A stretch of 64,000 bases of DNA from Nocardia fluminea (GCF_002846365.1 NZ_PJMW01000002.1:5580001-5644000), one strand, 5' to 3'. Positions 40,250-48,643 are shown, numbered from the stretch's first letter. The notes: generated by a model from the sequence alone, not told the origin. Program-made: numbers and translations.

Positions 40250-41517
40250 CGCTTTGCCTCCGTACGCTCGCGCTGGTAGTCGCCGACCCAGTCCGCGGCG
40301 ACCTTGTGCAGGTGCCGGAGCAGGATCTCCTGGTCGTTGAGCTGAAAAGTGGTGACCGCGCGGGATTCGAGCATGAGCTGGGTCGCCTCCAGCGTCGAAG
40401 AGTCCTGCAGCCCATACTCTTTGAACGTGACCGCGGCCATCTCGTGGGCGACGCGATCACGGGGGGTCCGTGCGGGTGTGAAGTACAGGTTGCCCTCGAA
40501 GATGTGCGTGTTGTGCGAGGTCGGCCAGTACTGATAGGTGAGGTACCAGCCGCCGGACCAGATGAGAATGGTGAAATTCGGCCACAGCTGGAACGAATCC
40601 AGCCCCCAGGGCTCACAGCCGGCGGGGTTGAGCCCGGCCGGCATCGGACCCAGATCCGGCACGTCCCATGGCCCGAACAGGCCGCTGCGGGTGATGTCCT
40701 CCATCGGTTTGCGCATCGCCGCGTCGAGTTCCCAGGTCACCACACCGGAGGTGCTGACCAGCCGGTGCGGTCCGTCGAGCTGGTAGTGCGGTGCTTCGAA
40801 ACCGGCCTGCTGGGCGGCCACGGAGAAGTTGTCCGGCGTCTGCTTTCCGTGCAGGATCGGTGCGTGGTAGAACTCCTGGAAAGCGTCCAGGTAGAGCTTC
40901 CAATTGGCGCCGACCTCGGCCCGATAGGAATAGCGTTCTGTCAGTTCGCCGAACGGGTAGCCCTCCAGACCGGTCACCATCGGGCCGAGGAACTCGCGCA
41001 GCGTCTGACGCGGCTGCGCGGCCAGATTGACGAAGATGAATCCCGACCAGACCTCACAGTGCACACGCGCGAGGCCGAGGTTGTCCTTGTCCAGGTCGAA
41101 GAACTCGCCTTCCTGTTGCACGAAGGTCAGTGAGCCGTCGAGACCGTAGCGCCAGCCGTGGTACTTGCAGGTGAACTGCCGGCACGTACCGGAGGTCTCC
41201 TCACGGGGAAACTCGTTCCACACCAGCTTGTTTCCGCGATGGCGGCAGATGTTGTGGAAGGCGTTGACACTGCCGTCACGATCGCGGACCAGGATGATCG
41301 AGGAGTGCGCGGCGTGGATCTCCTTGGTGAAATAGCTGCCGGTGCGGGGCAGTTGTTCGATGCGACCGACATTGAGCCAGGCGCGTTTGAAGATCGCGTC
41401 GCGCTCGAGTTCGAAGAACTCCGGCGAGATCGAGTCCTCGTAGGACATCGGCGCGGTGCCGAGTTCGGGGTAGTGCTGGGTCCAGCTACCCTCTGCGGGT
41501 TTGGGCCAACGAGCCAT
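40246..41517 (-). CDS. Rieske non-heme iron oxygenase, alpha subunit type (copy A)
   Basis: Protein of 423 aa. The Rieske [2Fe-2S] ligands are C91-x-H93 (CRHRGN) and C117-x2-H120 (CKYHGW). The mononuclear iron histidines are H218 and H223 in FQEFYHAPILHG. It hydroxylates or demethylates an organic substrate using electrons from a ferredoxin/reductase; none is encoded beside it. The ATG at 41517 opens MARWPKPAEG. It is strikingly similar to the protein at 42739-44046. Stop overlaps the 111-aa gene, suggesting a fixed two-protein unit. Confidence 0.94.
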   Translation of the reverse strand: MARWPKPAEGSWTQHYPELGTAPMSYEDSISPEFFELERDAIFKRAWLNVGRIEQLPRTGSYFTKEIHAAHSSIILVRDRDGSVNAFHNICRHRGNKLVWNEFPREETSGTCRQFTCKYHGWRYGLDGSLTFVQQEGEFFDLDKDNLGLARVHCEVWSGFIFVNLAAQPRQTLREFLGPMVTGLEGYPFGELTERYSYRAEVGANWKLYLDAFQEFYHAPILHGKQTPDNFSVAAQQAGFEAPHYQLDGPHRLVSTSGVVTWELDAAMRKPMEDITRSGLFGPWDVPDLGPMPAGLNPAGCEPWGLDSFQLWPNFTILIWSGGWYLTYQYWPTSHNTHIFEGNLYFTPARTPRDRVAHEMAAVTFKEYGLQDSSTLEATQLMLESRAVTTFQLNDQEILLRHLHKVAADWVGDYQRERTEAKR

Positions 41518-41547
41518 GATGTACTCCTGAAAAGCTGTATCGGTGGG

Positions 41548-42387
41548 CTATTCGATCGGTTCTTCACCGAGCACCGTGGTGCGCAACATCTCTCGCGGCG
41601 AACCGGCCGGATACGGCGCGGCGCGATGGATGACACCGCGGTTGTCCCAGATCACCGTGTCCCCGACGGCCCAGGTGTGCCGGTAGACCCGGTCGGGTGC
41701 GGTGCAGCGGCGCAGAAGTCCGTCGAGCAGCTCCCGGCTCTCCTGCGCGGGCATCCCCACGACATGATCGGTCGATGCGCCGAGAACGAGGGATCGACGG
41801 CCCGATTTGTGCGTCCAGATCAGCGGATGCTCTTTGATCGGGCGTCGCCGCCACGCCACCAGTTGCTCGGGTGTCGGGTCCGCGTTCACGCCGCGCTGCG
41901 ACGCCTCGAGCGAATGCACCACCCGCAACGACCGCAGAGCTGTCCGCTCGGCGTCGGTCAGGTCGTCGTAAGCCTTGTAGGTGCTGGCGAATTCGGTCTC
42001 GCCGCCGCTGGCCGCGACAGCCTTGGCGGTGAGCACGGTCGCCATCTGCGGGTAGGCGTCGTCTTCGGGCGTGCAGCCGTCGATGTGCCAGTCGAACGTC
42101 GCGCGCAGGTAGCTCGCCGAGGAGTTCTTGGTGGTGTCGAGGCTGACGCGATAGATGCCCTCCACCGGATGATGCCCGGGGGAGGTGTCCACCTGCCCGA
42201 GGGTGCGGCAGAACGCCACCTGGGTTTCGGGGTCGAGGTGCAGATCGCGAAAGACCAGCACCCCGTTCTCCTCGAGGGCGGTCATCAGGGTCGCGGCAAG
42301 GCCCGCATCGGCGAGCAACTGCTCGCGTCGCAGGCCGATGACCTCGGCTCCGACGGCCTGACCGAGTTTCTCGATGGTAATCGTCAT
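41548..42387 (-). CDS. TauD/TfdA-family Fe(II)/2-oxoglutarate dioxygenase (second copy)
   Basis: Protein of 279 aa, paralogue of the enzyme at 10972-11778. The metal triad is H101-x-D103 (DWHID) and H254 (VIHRAAPY); R269 is the probable 2-oxoglutarate ligand. AAGGAA is placed well ahead of the ATG. It lies between the two Rieske/111-aa modules on the same strand (19 bases after the upstream 111-aa gene), so it belongs to the same transcript. Substrate unknown. Confidence 0.93.
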   Translation of the reverse strand: MTITIEKLGQAVGAEVIGLRREQLLADAGLAATLMTALEENGVLVFRDLHLDPETQVAFCRTLGQVDTSPGHHPVEGIYRVSLDTTKNSSASYLRATFDWHIDGCTPEDDAYPQMATVLTAKAVAASGGETEFASTYKAYDDLTDAERTALRSLRVVHSLEASQRGVNADPTPEQLVAWRRRPIKEHPLIWTHKSGRRSLVLGASTDHVVGMPAQESRELLDGLLRRCTAPDRVYRHTWAVGDTVIWDNRGVIHRAAPYPAGSPREMLRTTVLGEEPIE

Positions 42388-42406
42388 GGTGGAGTTCCTT
42401 AGTGTC

Positions 42407-42742
42407 CTACGGCCAGGGCGCGCAGACGCGCGCCAATTCGGCATCGGCGCTGTCGACGGGCTTGGGTTGCTGGAATATCTCGACGGCCATCGCGACCATG
42501 ACCAGCGAATACACCAGGTGGAGCAGGTGTATCGCGTCCTCGGGCAATTCCTCGAGCGGAAACTTGTCGCAGTAGGCCAGCGCGTCTTCGACGCGCGGGA
42601 AGCACGCGTCGTAGAAGTCGATCAGTTCCTGCATCGGGCTGGCCAGGCGGCGGGCGTAGCGCTCGGATTCGGTCTTCAGGCACCAGGTGAGGGCGAACCG
42701 TTCGAGGTCGGCGAAGGCGGGGGGCAGCATGGTCTGTGTCAT
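42407..42742 (-). CDS. 111-aa Rieske-associated protein (copy B)
   Basis: Protein of 111 aa homologous to the one at 39914-40249. It opens LPPAFADLERFALTWCL and carries DALAYCDKF and LPEDAIHLLHLVYSL, predicting a compact helical fold. Start overlaps the stop of the second Rieske gene as ATGA, the same arrangement as copy A. No catalytic motif is visible; a conserved cysteine occurs in each block (WCL, YCDKF). Confidence 0.8.
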   Translation of the reverse strand: MTQTMLPPAFADLERFALTWCLKTESERYARRLASPMQELIDFYDACFPRVEDALAYCDKFPLEELPEDAIHLLHLVYSLVMVAMAVEIFQQPKPVDSADAELARVCAPWP

Positions 42743-44046
42743 CGGGCATCGGTCCCGGCGAGATCGTGGCGGTACACATCGACCCAGTCGGCGACGGCCT
42801 TGTGGAAGTGGCGCACCAGGATTTCCTGATCATTGACCGGGAACTCGGTGAGACCGGCAGTGCGGTAGGCCGATTCCAGCGCGGTCTGGGTGCCGGTGAG
42901 CATGCCGGCGTCCTGGAGCGCGAACTCTTTGAACACGACCGAGGCGACTTCGTGTTCGACCCGTTCGCGGACCGTGCGCGCGGGCTGGAAACACAGCATT
43001 CCCTCGAAGCGGTGGGAGTTGTAGGAGGTCGGCCAATAGCGGTAGAGCAGGTACCAGCCGTGGTAGATCAGGATCTCGATGTTGGGGAAGATCTGGAAGT
43101 TGTCGATACCCCACGGTTCGATCCGGCCGGGATTCAAGCCCTTGGGCAGCTCGCCCAGCTCCGGCGACTCCCAGGGGCCGACGAGACCGCTGCGGGTCAC
43201 GCGCTCGATCGGGTACATGAACTCCGGCGGCATCGTCCAGCGTCGCGCACCGCCGGTGGAGACCATCCGATGCGGACCGTCGACCTGGAAATGCGCGCAC
43301 TCGAAACCCTTACCGGGGGTGCGCACCGCGCTGGGAACCTGCTGCGAATGCAGCCCTGGGACGTGGTAGTACTCCTGGAACGCGTCGGCGAACAACTTCC
43401 AGTTGCTCTGGTTGTCGGCGCTGAATTCGTACCATTCGGTCATCTTGTCGAACGGGTAGCCGTCCAGGTCGGTGATCATCGGGCCGAGGAATTCCCGCAG
43501 GGTCTGGCGCGGAGTCGCATCGAGGTTGACGAAGATGAATCCGGCCCACACCTCGCAGTGCACCGGGCTCAGGCCCAGCTCGGCCTTGTCGAGGTCGAAG
43601 AACTCGGCCTCCTGCTGCACGAAGTTCAGCCCGCCGTCGAGTCCGTAGCGCCAACCGTGGTATTTGCAGGTGAACTGGCGGCATGTCCCCGAGGTCTCCG
43701 CCCGGGGGAATTCGTTCCAGACGAGCTTGTTCCCGCGATGGCGGCACACATTGTGGAACGCGTTGACGGCACCGTCGCGATCGCGCACCACGATGATCGA
43801 CGCGCGCGCCACGTCGAGTTCCTTGGTGAAGTAACTCCCGGTCTTGGGTACCTGCTCCACCCGGCCCACATTGAGCCAGGCCCGCTTGAAGATCGCCTCG
43901 CGCTCGAGTTCGAAGAACTCGGGCGAGACCGAATCCTCGAACGACATCATCGACGTTCCCAGCTCGGGATAGTGCTGAGTCCAGGTGCCTTCGGGCGGTC
44001 TCGGCCACCGATGGGGCGTGGCCGGTTCGTGGACGACTTTGCTCAT
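42739..44046 (-). CDS. Rieske non-heme iron oxygenase, alpha subunit type (copy B)
   Basis: Protein of 435 aa. Rieske ligands are C101-x-H103 and C127-x2-H130; mononuclear iron histidines are H228 and H233 in FQEYYHVPGLHS. Long blocks are identical with copy A (AIFKRAWLNVGR, CRHRGNKLVWNEFPR, ETSGTCRQFTCKYHGWRYG), while the C-terminal substrate-pocket half differs more, suggesting related but distinct substrates. The ATG overlaps the stop of the carboxymuconolactone-decarboxylase-like gene, and its own stop overlaps the 111-aa copy B. Confidence 0.94.
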   Translation of the reverse strand: MSKVVHEPATPHRWPRPPEGTWTQHYPELGTSMMSFEDSVSPEFFELEREAIFKRAWLNVGRVEQVPKTGSYFTKELDVARASIIVVRDRDGAVNAFHNVCRHRGNKLVWNEFPRAETSGTCRQFTCKYHGWRYGLDGGLNFVQQEAEFFDLDKAELGLSPVHCEVWAGFIFVNLDATPRQTLREFLGPMITDLDGYPFDKMTEWYEFSADNQSNWKLFADAFQEYYHVPGLHSQQVPSAVRTPGKGFECAHFQVDGPHRMVSTGGARRWTMPPEFMYPIERVTRSGLVGPWESPELGELPKGLNPGRIEPWGIDNFQIFPNIEILIYHGWYLLYRYWPTSYNSHRFEGMLCFQPARTVRERVEHEVASVVFKEFALQDAGMLTGTQTALESAYRTAGLTEFPVNDQEILVRHFHKAVADWVDVYRHDLAGTDAR

Positions 44047-44627
44047 GATCGTTCCTCCTGTTCGGGATCCGGTTGCAGGGCAACGCTGTTGAACACCATC
44101 GCCAGGCACAGGTAGGAGCCGGCGACGAACAACAGCTCGATCAGCTGCCGACTGTCGAAATAGCGTTCGAGCTGGGCCCAGGTGGCGTCGTCGACGCGAT
44201 GCCGGTCCAGCAGCTGGTCGGTCATGGCCAGTAGCGCGCGCTGCACCGGCGACCACACCGCTGCCTGCGGTCCGTAGCGCACCGCCTCGATCTGCTGCGC
44301 GGTGATGCCGAGCGCCGTGGCGGTCCGAACGTGCTGTGCCCATTCGTAATCCGACTCGCTACGCCACGCGACCCGCAAGATCACCAGTTCGCGCTCACGC
44401 GGGTCGACGGTGGGACGCTCGAGCAGCAGGCCGTTGTAGGCCAGCCACGCACTCGCCAGTTCGGTGTGGTGGGCCAGCACTCCGAGGATGCCCGGCATCG
44501 GCGGGGCATCGGGTTCTCCGGTGAGGTACCGATCGGCGGATTTCACGTGTCCGCGAAACATCGCGCGCGTGGTCTCGCCCCACTCCCGCACCGGCAGGGG
44601 CGCCAGCCGAGGCGCGGCGGGATTCAT
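44043..44627 (-). CDS. Carboxymuconolactone decarboxylase/AhpD-like protein
   Basis: Protein of 194 aa with the AhpD-like helical core: ERELVILRVAWRSESDYEWAQHV (about residues 77-99) and the later LLAMTDQLLDRHRVDD. The YEWAQH wording, with Glu and His but no CxxC, places it with carboxymuconolactone-decarboxylase-like proteins rather than thiol peroxidases. Members often sit in catabolic clusters; a true decarboxylase role is unproven here. ATGA overlaps at both ends tie it to the SDR upstream and the Rieske gene downstream. Confidence 0.87.
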   Translation of the reverse strand: MNPAAPRLAPLPVREWGETTRAMFRGHVKSADRYLTGEPDAPPMPGILGVLAHHTELASAWLAYNGLLLERPTVDPRERELVILRVAWRSESDYEWAQHVRTATALGITAQQIEAVRYGPQAAVWSPVQRALLAMTDQLLDRHRVDDATWAQLERYFDSRQLIELLFVAGSYLCLAMVFNSVALQPDPEQEERS

Positions 44628-45415
44628 ATCACCGACCCGCCGTTCACGCCGAGGACCTGCCCGGTGATGTAGCCGGCCTGCTCCGAGCACAGGAAGACGC
44701 AGGCGGCGGCGATGTCCTCGCCGGTGCCCAAGTGCCCGACCGGGATCGCCTTGGCCATGACCGCGCTCCGGGGCAGATGCCCGGCCGCCTGCGACTGGCG
44801 TGACATGGGCGTATCGATGCCCGAGGGCGGGATCGTATTGACCGTGATGCCCGCGGCGGCGTATTCGCGCGCCAGGGCCTTGGTCATCGCGAGGACCGCG
44901 CCTTTGGACGCGGTGTAGTGCACCATGCCCGGCGAGCCGCGCTGCGCGCTCGACGACGAGATCGTCACGATGCGACCCCATCCGGCCGTGACCATGTCGG
45001 GGACGACGGCTTGCGCGCAGTGGAACACCCCGTTCAGGTTCACGTCGACGACACGGTTCCACGCCTCCGGCGTGATGGCGGTGAACGGCGCGAAATCGAC
45101 GGAACCCGCACTGGTGACCAGGATTTCGATCGCGCCGAACTCGGCCCTGACCTTGTTCATCGCCTCCCGGACCGCGTCTCGATCGGTAACGTCGACCGCG
45201 CAGGCCATCGCGGTCGCGCCGGTGGCGCGCAACTGTTCGGCGACTCGCTGCGCGGCCGCGCCGTCCACGTCGAGCACCGCGACCCGGTGTCCGGACTCGG
45301 CGAACGCCACGCAGATCGACAGGCCCATACCGGAAGCTCCGCCGGTGACCACCGCGACCCGGGCCGGTGCCGACCGGCCCGGCGCCGCCGAGACCGATGT
45401 GGCTGTGTTGCTCAT
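44624..45415 (-). CDS. Short-chain dehydrogenase/reductase (Rieske locus)
   Basis: SDR of 263 aa with an extra ~17-residue N-terminus before the NAD-binding TGGASGMG (24-31). Active-site serines lie in TISSSS, with Y167 and K171 (YTASK). The C-terminus GYITGQVLGVNGG matches the SDR at 10271-10975, and the two share WGRIV-ISSSS, AGITVN-IPP and EDIAAAC, so they are paralogues. First gene of the minus-strand run that continues through both Rieske modules. GAGGAA precedes the ATG. Confidence 0.92.
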   Translation of the reverse strand: MSNTATSVSAAPGRSAPARVAVVTGGASGMGLSICVAFAESGHRVAVLDVDGAAAQRVAEQLRATGATAMACAVDVTDRDAVREAMNKVRAEFGAIEILVTSAGSVDFAPFTAITPEAWNRVVDVNLNGVFHCAQAVVPDMVTAGWGRIVTISSSSAQRGSPGMVHYTASKGAVLAMTKALAREYAAAGITVNTIPPSGIDTPMSRQSQAAGHLPRSAVMAKAIPVGHLGTGEDIAAACVFLCSEQAGYITGQVLGVNGGSVI

Positions 45416-45787
45416 ATCCGTGTTCCTCTGCTCGTCGGCAAGGTGGGCTGTCGCCGGATCCTGGGCGCGATGGCGCCCGTCATCGGCGCGGGGGAGGCAC
45501 TTCCTCCGTGGGATGGGTCGCGATGGACCAGCCGTGGGTTGGGCTGCGGGAATGGCCCAGAAGGCCCGTTCCTATTGTTAATCGAGTGCTCAATTTGAGC
45601 GAGTGATTAAGATATACGTGACGGCGCTCACCACTGTCAAGGGTCGGATCAGTGAACCGGCCTTGCCGGTGATCGCGGCTCCCACGGCCGTAAACTGGTG
45701 AATCCCAACACCGCTGAGCGCTGTCCGACCACGAACCGTGATCCACGCGGCAGGCCCAGCGCCTCTCGCACGACAGACAGGTCCCAT
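45416..45787. other. 372-bp divergent intergenic region
   Basis: No convincing gene here. It holds the promoters for the SDR/Rieske operon (minus) and the TetR gene (plus). The AT-rich part, 45570-45620, carries the composite palindrome listed separately. A GTG at 45698 could extend the TetR gene by 30 codons but has no ribosome site and the added residues look non-coding. Confidence 0.6.
45578..45610. promoter_or_regulatory. 33-bp composite palindrome
   Basis: Two nested perfect dyads with the same centre at 45594: outer arms TTAATC (45578-45583) and GATTAA (45605-45610), inner arms GCTCAA and TTGAGC around a single T. The four bases between inner and outer arms are GAGT on both sides and therefore do not pair. 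A typical extent for two TetR dimers; the adjacent TetR protein is the obvious candidate. Confidence 0.65.
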
Positions 45788-46387
45788 GTGAAGCCCGAGC
45801 ACAGCTCTGACGCCGAGAACTCCACGTCCCGCTCCGCCCTGCTGGACGCGGCCGAGCACATCATGCTGGAGGAGGGCTACGCCGCGGTCAGTTCCCGGCG
45901 CCTCGGTACCAGGGCCGGGGTGAATCCCGCGCTCGTCTACTACTACTTCGGCAACATGGACAACCTGTTCGTCGAGTTGTTCCGGCGTGGAGCGGATCGC
46001 AGTTACGAACGTCAGCTCCAGGCGCTGGAATCGGACCAGCCGCTGTGGGCGCTGTGGGACTCCATCCACGACCAGTCGCACACCGCCCTGACGATGGAAT
46101 TCGTCGCCCTGGCAAACCACCGGAAGGCGATTCGCGCCGAGATCTCCGATTCCTCACGCCGGTTCCGCTCGCTGCAACTCGACGCCGTGGCGAAGATTCT
46201 CGCCGGCTACGGCGCGAGCGCGGCCGGCTACACGCCCGGTGCCCTCGTGCTGTTGATGTCGAGCATCTCGCGCTTTTTGCGGATGGAGGAGGCCTTCGAG
46301 GTCGACACCGGCCACGCCGATGTCGTCGATCTCATCGAGTCGTTCCTGCGTGAGGTCGAGGGGGAGCGGCGCCACCGGGTGCGCTGA
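45788..46387 (+). CDS. TetR-family transcriptional regulator
   Basis: Protein of 199 aa from GTG 45788. The DNA-binding region is LLDAAEHIMLEEGYAAVSSRRLGTRAGVNPALVYYYF, with recognition helix NPALVYYYF. The GTG is chosen for normal spacing to the first helix and a weak AGG ahead; a GTG at 45698 is a longer alternative. Divergent from the SDR/Rieske operon, with a 33-bp palindrome between, so it is probably that operon's repressor (inference). Confidence 0.88.
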   Translation: MKPEHSSDAENSTSRSALLDAAEHIMLEEGYAAVSSRRLGTRAGVNPALVYYYFGNMDNLFVELFRRGADRSYERQLQALESDQPLWALWDSIHDQSHTALTMEFVALANHRKAIRAEISDSSRRFRSLQLDAVAKILAGYGASAAGYTPGALVLLMSSISRFLRMEEAFEVDTGHADVVDLIESFLREVEGERRHRVR

Positions 46388-46419
46388 ACCGATTCGCCGG
46401 ATCCCGGTTTCCGGCTCTC

Positions 46420-46464
46420 CTCGAGTGGTACCGTCTGCCACCAGTAACACGGTTACTACTCGAG
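46420..46464. promoter_or_regulatory. Nested inverted repeats upstream of the LVIVD gene
   Basis: An outer imperfect inverted repeat begins and ends with CTCGAG (46420-46425 and 46459-46464) and continues inward through ACCGT/ACGGT. Inside its right arm is a perfect 15-bp dyad, AGTAAC-ACG-GTTACT (46443-46457), of TetR-operator type. It can serve as terminator for the TetR gene, operator for the secreted-protein operon, or both. Confidence 0.5.
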
Positions 46465-46499
46465 AAAGGCGCCCTCTCGCCGGGGCGACGACAGCACCT

Positions 46500-48023
46500 A
46501 TGATCACTTTTTCCGCCCGTGCGCATCGACGCGCCGGACTGATACTGGCCGCCGCGCTCCTGGTGTCGATGGGCGCGGTGACCGCTCATTCCGCACCGCC
46601 CGCGGCCCGCACCGACTGCCTGCCGGGTTCGGCTCCCGAATCCGGCCTCCAGGGTGACGTTCCCGCCGCCGACCGTGACAGCGGTCGTTCCCGGGACGGA
46701 TTCCATTGCAACATGCGGCTACTCGGCGCCGCGGGCGGACGGGGCGGTGGCATCACCTCGGTGACCTTCGACCACTGCGCCTACGTCGGCACGTTCTTTC
46801 CGGGCGACCTGCTCGGACCGGACGCCGGCGTGCAGGTTCTGGACGTGCGTGACCCGGCGGCCCCCGTGCACACCGCCACGCTGACCGAGCCCGCGATGCT
46901 GGCGGGAACCTGGGAGAGCTTGAAGGTCAACAAGGCTCGCAAACTACTCGTGGGCGCGGGCGTGCCCGCCCTGGTCGGCGCGGGTCTGCTCTCGGTGTAC
47001 GACATCAGCGACTGCGCGCATCCGCGACTGCTCAACCCGGGCACCGGTACCGATCTGTCCTTGCCGCTGCCGATCACCGCGCACGAGGGCGGCTTCTCCC
47101 CGGACGGGCGGACCTACTGGAGCTCGGGCACCGCGCCCGGCCTGCTCAGCGCGGTGGACCTGACCGACCCGGCGAATCCGCGCGTGGTGTGGCAGGGACT
47201 GCCCGGAATGTCCATGCACGGGATCGGCGTCTCGCCCGACGGCAACCGCCTCTACCTGGCGAACAACCTCGGCGGGATGAAGATCCTCGACATCAGCGCG
47301 GTCCAGCGACGTGACCCCGCACCGCACGTGCCCGAGCTCGCTGATCTGACGTGGTCGGACGGCTGGGCGACCCAGCACACCGTGCCGGTGACCTATGGGG
47401 GAGTGCCCCACGTGTTCGCCGTCGACGAAGCCGGGTCCGGTGGAGTCAAACTGATCGATGTTTCCGACGACCGTCACCCGCGGATCGTCGGCTCGATCAA
47501 GCTCGAGATCAACCTGCCCGAGCACCAGGACTCGGTGCTCGCTTCGGCTGCCGGTGGGTCGCTGTTCGCCTACGACGCGCACTACTGCGCGGCCGACCGG
47601 CCCGCCGATCCCACGGCGCTGGCGTGTGGCTGGACCTCGTCGGGAATCCGCGTCTTCGACGTGCGTGATCCCGGAAAGGTCACCGAGATCGGCTATTTCA
47701 ACCCGCCCGCGCGGACCGGGGAGAATCTCGCGCTGTCGAACTCTCCGCACGCGCTCGCCTCGATCATCGGTCTGCCGATCCTGGCGGCGCCCTCGGTCGC
47801 GCAGGCGATCTTGCGTGGCGAATTCGACGCCGGGCAGGCGCTGAGCTCACGGACCGGCACAGTGGCTTTCGGTGACCTGTCGACCGACTGGTGCTTCTCG
47901 CCGCCGGAGTGGCGCGGAAACCAGCTCTGGACCACCTGCGCCGACAACGGATTCATGGCGCTCGAGCTGTCGCCACAGGTCTACACTCCGCCGTTCGACC
48001 AGAACTCGACCACGGGATCATGA
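46500..48023 (+). CDS. Secreted LVIVD-repeat beta-propeller-like protein
   Basis: Exported protein of 507 aa. The N-terminus is a classical signal peptide (RAHRR, then LILAAALLVSMGAV, cleavage near AHS-AP). The mature part has repeated LVIVD-like units: VQVLDVRDPAAPV, LLSVYDISDCAHP, SAVDLTDPANPRV, KILDIS, KLIDVSDDRHPRI, IRVFDVRDPGKVTE, which are expected to form a beta propeller. Several cysteines could form disulfides. No enzymatic motif is visible. ATG 46500 chosen because it begins the signal peptide; the open frame upstream overlaps the TetR gene. Coupled by ATGA to the DUF305 gene. Confidence 0.85.
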   Translation: MITFSARAHRRAGLILAAALLVSMGAVTAHSAPPAARTDCLPGSAPESGLQGDVPAADRDSGRSRDGFHCNMRLLGAAGGRGGGITSVTFDHCAYVGTFFPGDLLGPDAGVQVLDVRDPAAPVHTATLTEPAMLAGTWESLKVNKARKLLVGAGVPALVGAGLLSVYDISDCAHPRLLNPGTGTDLSLPLPITAHEGGFSPDGRTYWSSGTAPGLLSAVDLTDPANPRVVWQGLPGMSMHGIGVSPDGNRLYLANNLGGMKILDISAVQRRDPAPHVPELADLTWSDGWATQHTVPVTYGGVPHVFAVDEAGSGGVKLIDVSDDRHPRIVGSIKLEINLPEHQDSVLASAAGGSLFAYDAHYCAADRPADPTALACGWTSSGIRVFDVRDPGKVTEIGYFNPPARTGENLALSNSPHALASIIGLPILAAPSVAQAILRGEFDAGQALSSRTGTVAFGDLSTDWCFSPPEWRGNQLWTTCADNGFMALELSPQVYTPPFDQNSTTGS

Positions 48024-48643
48024 ACCACCGCAGCGGTTTCCGCTTCGCCGCGCTCGCCGCACTCGCGCTGCTGCTGCTCGCGATGGGCGCGGCCCTGCGG
48101 CCCGTGCTGCCCGCCGACACCACCGCCCCGGCGGTCCTGAACGAGACCGAGATCGGTTTCGTTCAGGACATGGTGGCCCATCACGGCCAGGCGCTGGTGC
48201 TCACCCAGCGCCTCGACCCCGCCGCCGACCCGTTCGTCGTCGGTCTGGCCCGCCAGATCGCCGACAATCAGCGCACCGAACTGGGCATGCTGCTCGGCTG
48301 GCTCCGTTTGGCCGGCGCGCCCGTTGTCAACCCGCGCCAGATGGCGTGGCTGCCGGATACCGCAGTGGGACACCGGCATTCGGCCGGAGATTCGGCTCGG
48401 GCGATGCCGGGGGCCGCCTCGGCGGCAGAACTCGACGAGCTCGCGGTCGCGCGCGGCGGCGAGGCCGAGATCGTGTTCCTGCGGCTCATGCGGCGCCATC
48501 ACGCCGGTGGCATCGACATGGCCGCCGCGGCCGACGGCCTGCTCACCGGCGGCGAGGTCGAACGCGCGGCCCGCGAAATGGTGCGCACCCAAGGCCAGGA
48601 GATCGCGATGATGTCGCTCTTGCTGGACCGGAGCGGAGTCTGA
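48020..48643 (+). CDS. DUF305 exported helical protein
   Basis: Protein of 207 aa with an N-terminal signal anchor (about 9-27). Two DUF305 halves follow, each with a double-histidine motif: DMVAHHGQAL (H54, H55) and LMRRHHAGGIDM (H160, H161). DUF305 proteins adopt a ferritin-like four-helix bundle and are often linked to metal, especially copper, handling. The start overlaps the LVIVD gene stop, so the two exported proteins are made together and may act as a pair on the outside of the membrane (inference). Confidence 0.88.
   Translation: MNHRSGFRFAALAALALLLLAMGAALRPVLPADTTAPAVLNETEIGFVQDMVAHHGQALVLTQRLDPAADPFVVGLARQIADNQRTELGMLLGWLRLAGAPVVNPRQMAWLPDTAVGHRHSAGDSARAMPGAASAAELDELAVARGGEAEIVFLRLMRRHHAGGIDMAAAADGLLTGGEVERAAREMVRTQGQEIAMMSLLLDRSGV

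Noticed and set aside
39918..40616. N-terminal extension of the amidohydrolase
   Set aside because: The added ~230 residues lie over the 111-aa and Rieske genes in another frame and look non-coding.
45698..45787. Longer start for the TetR gene
   Set aside because: No ribosome site at the GTG 45698 and the extra 30 residues do not resemble a TetR N-terminus.
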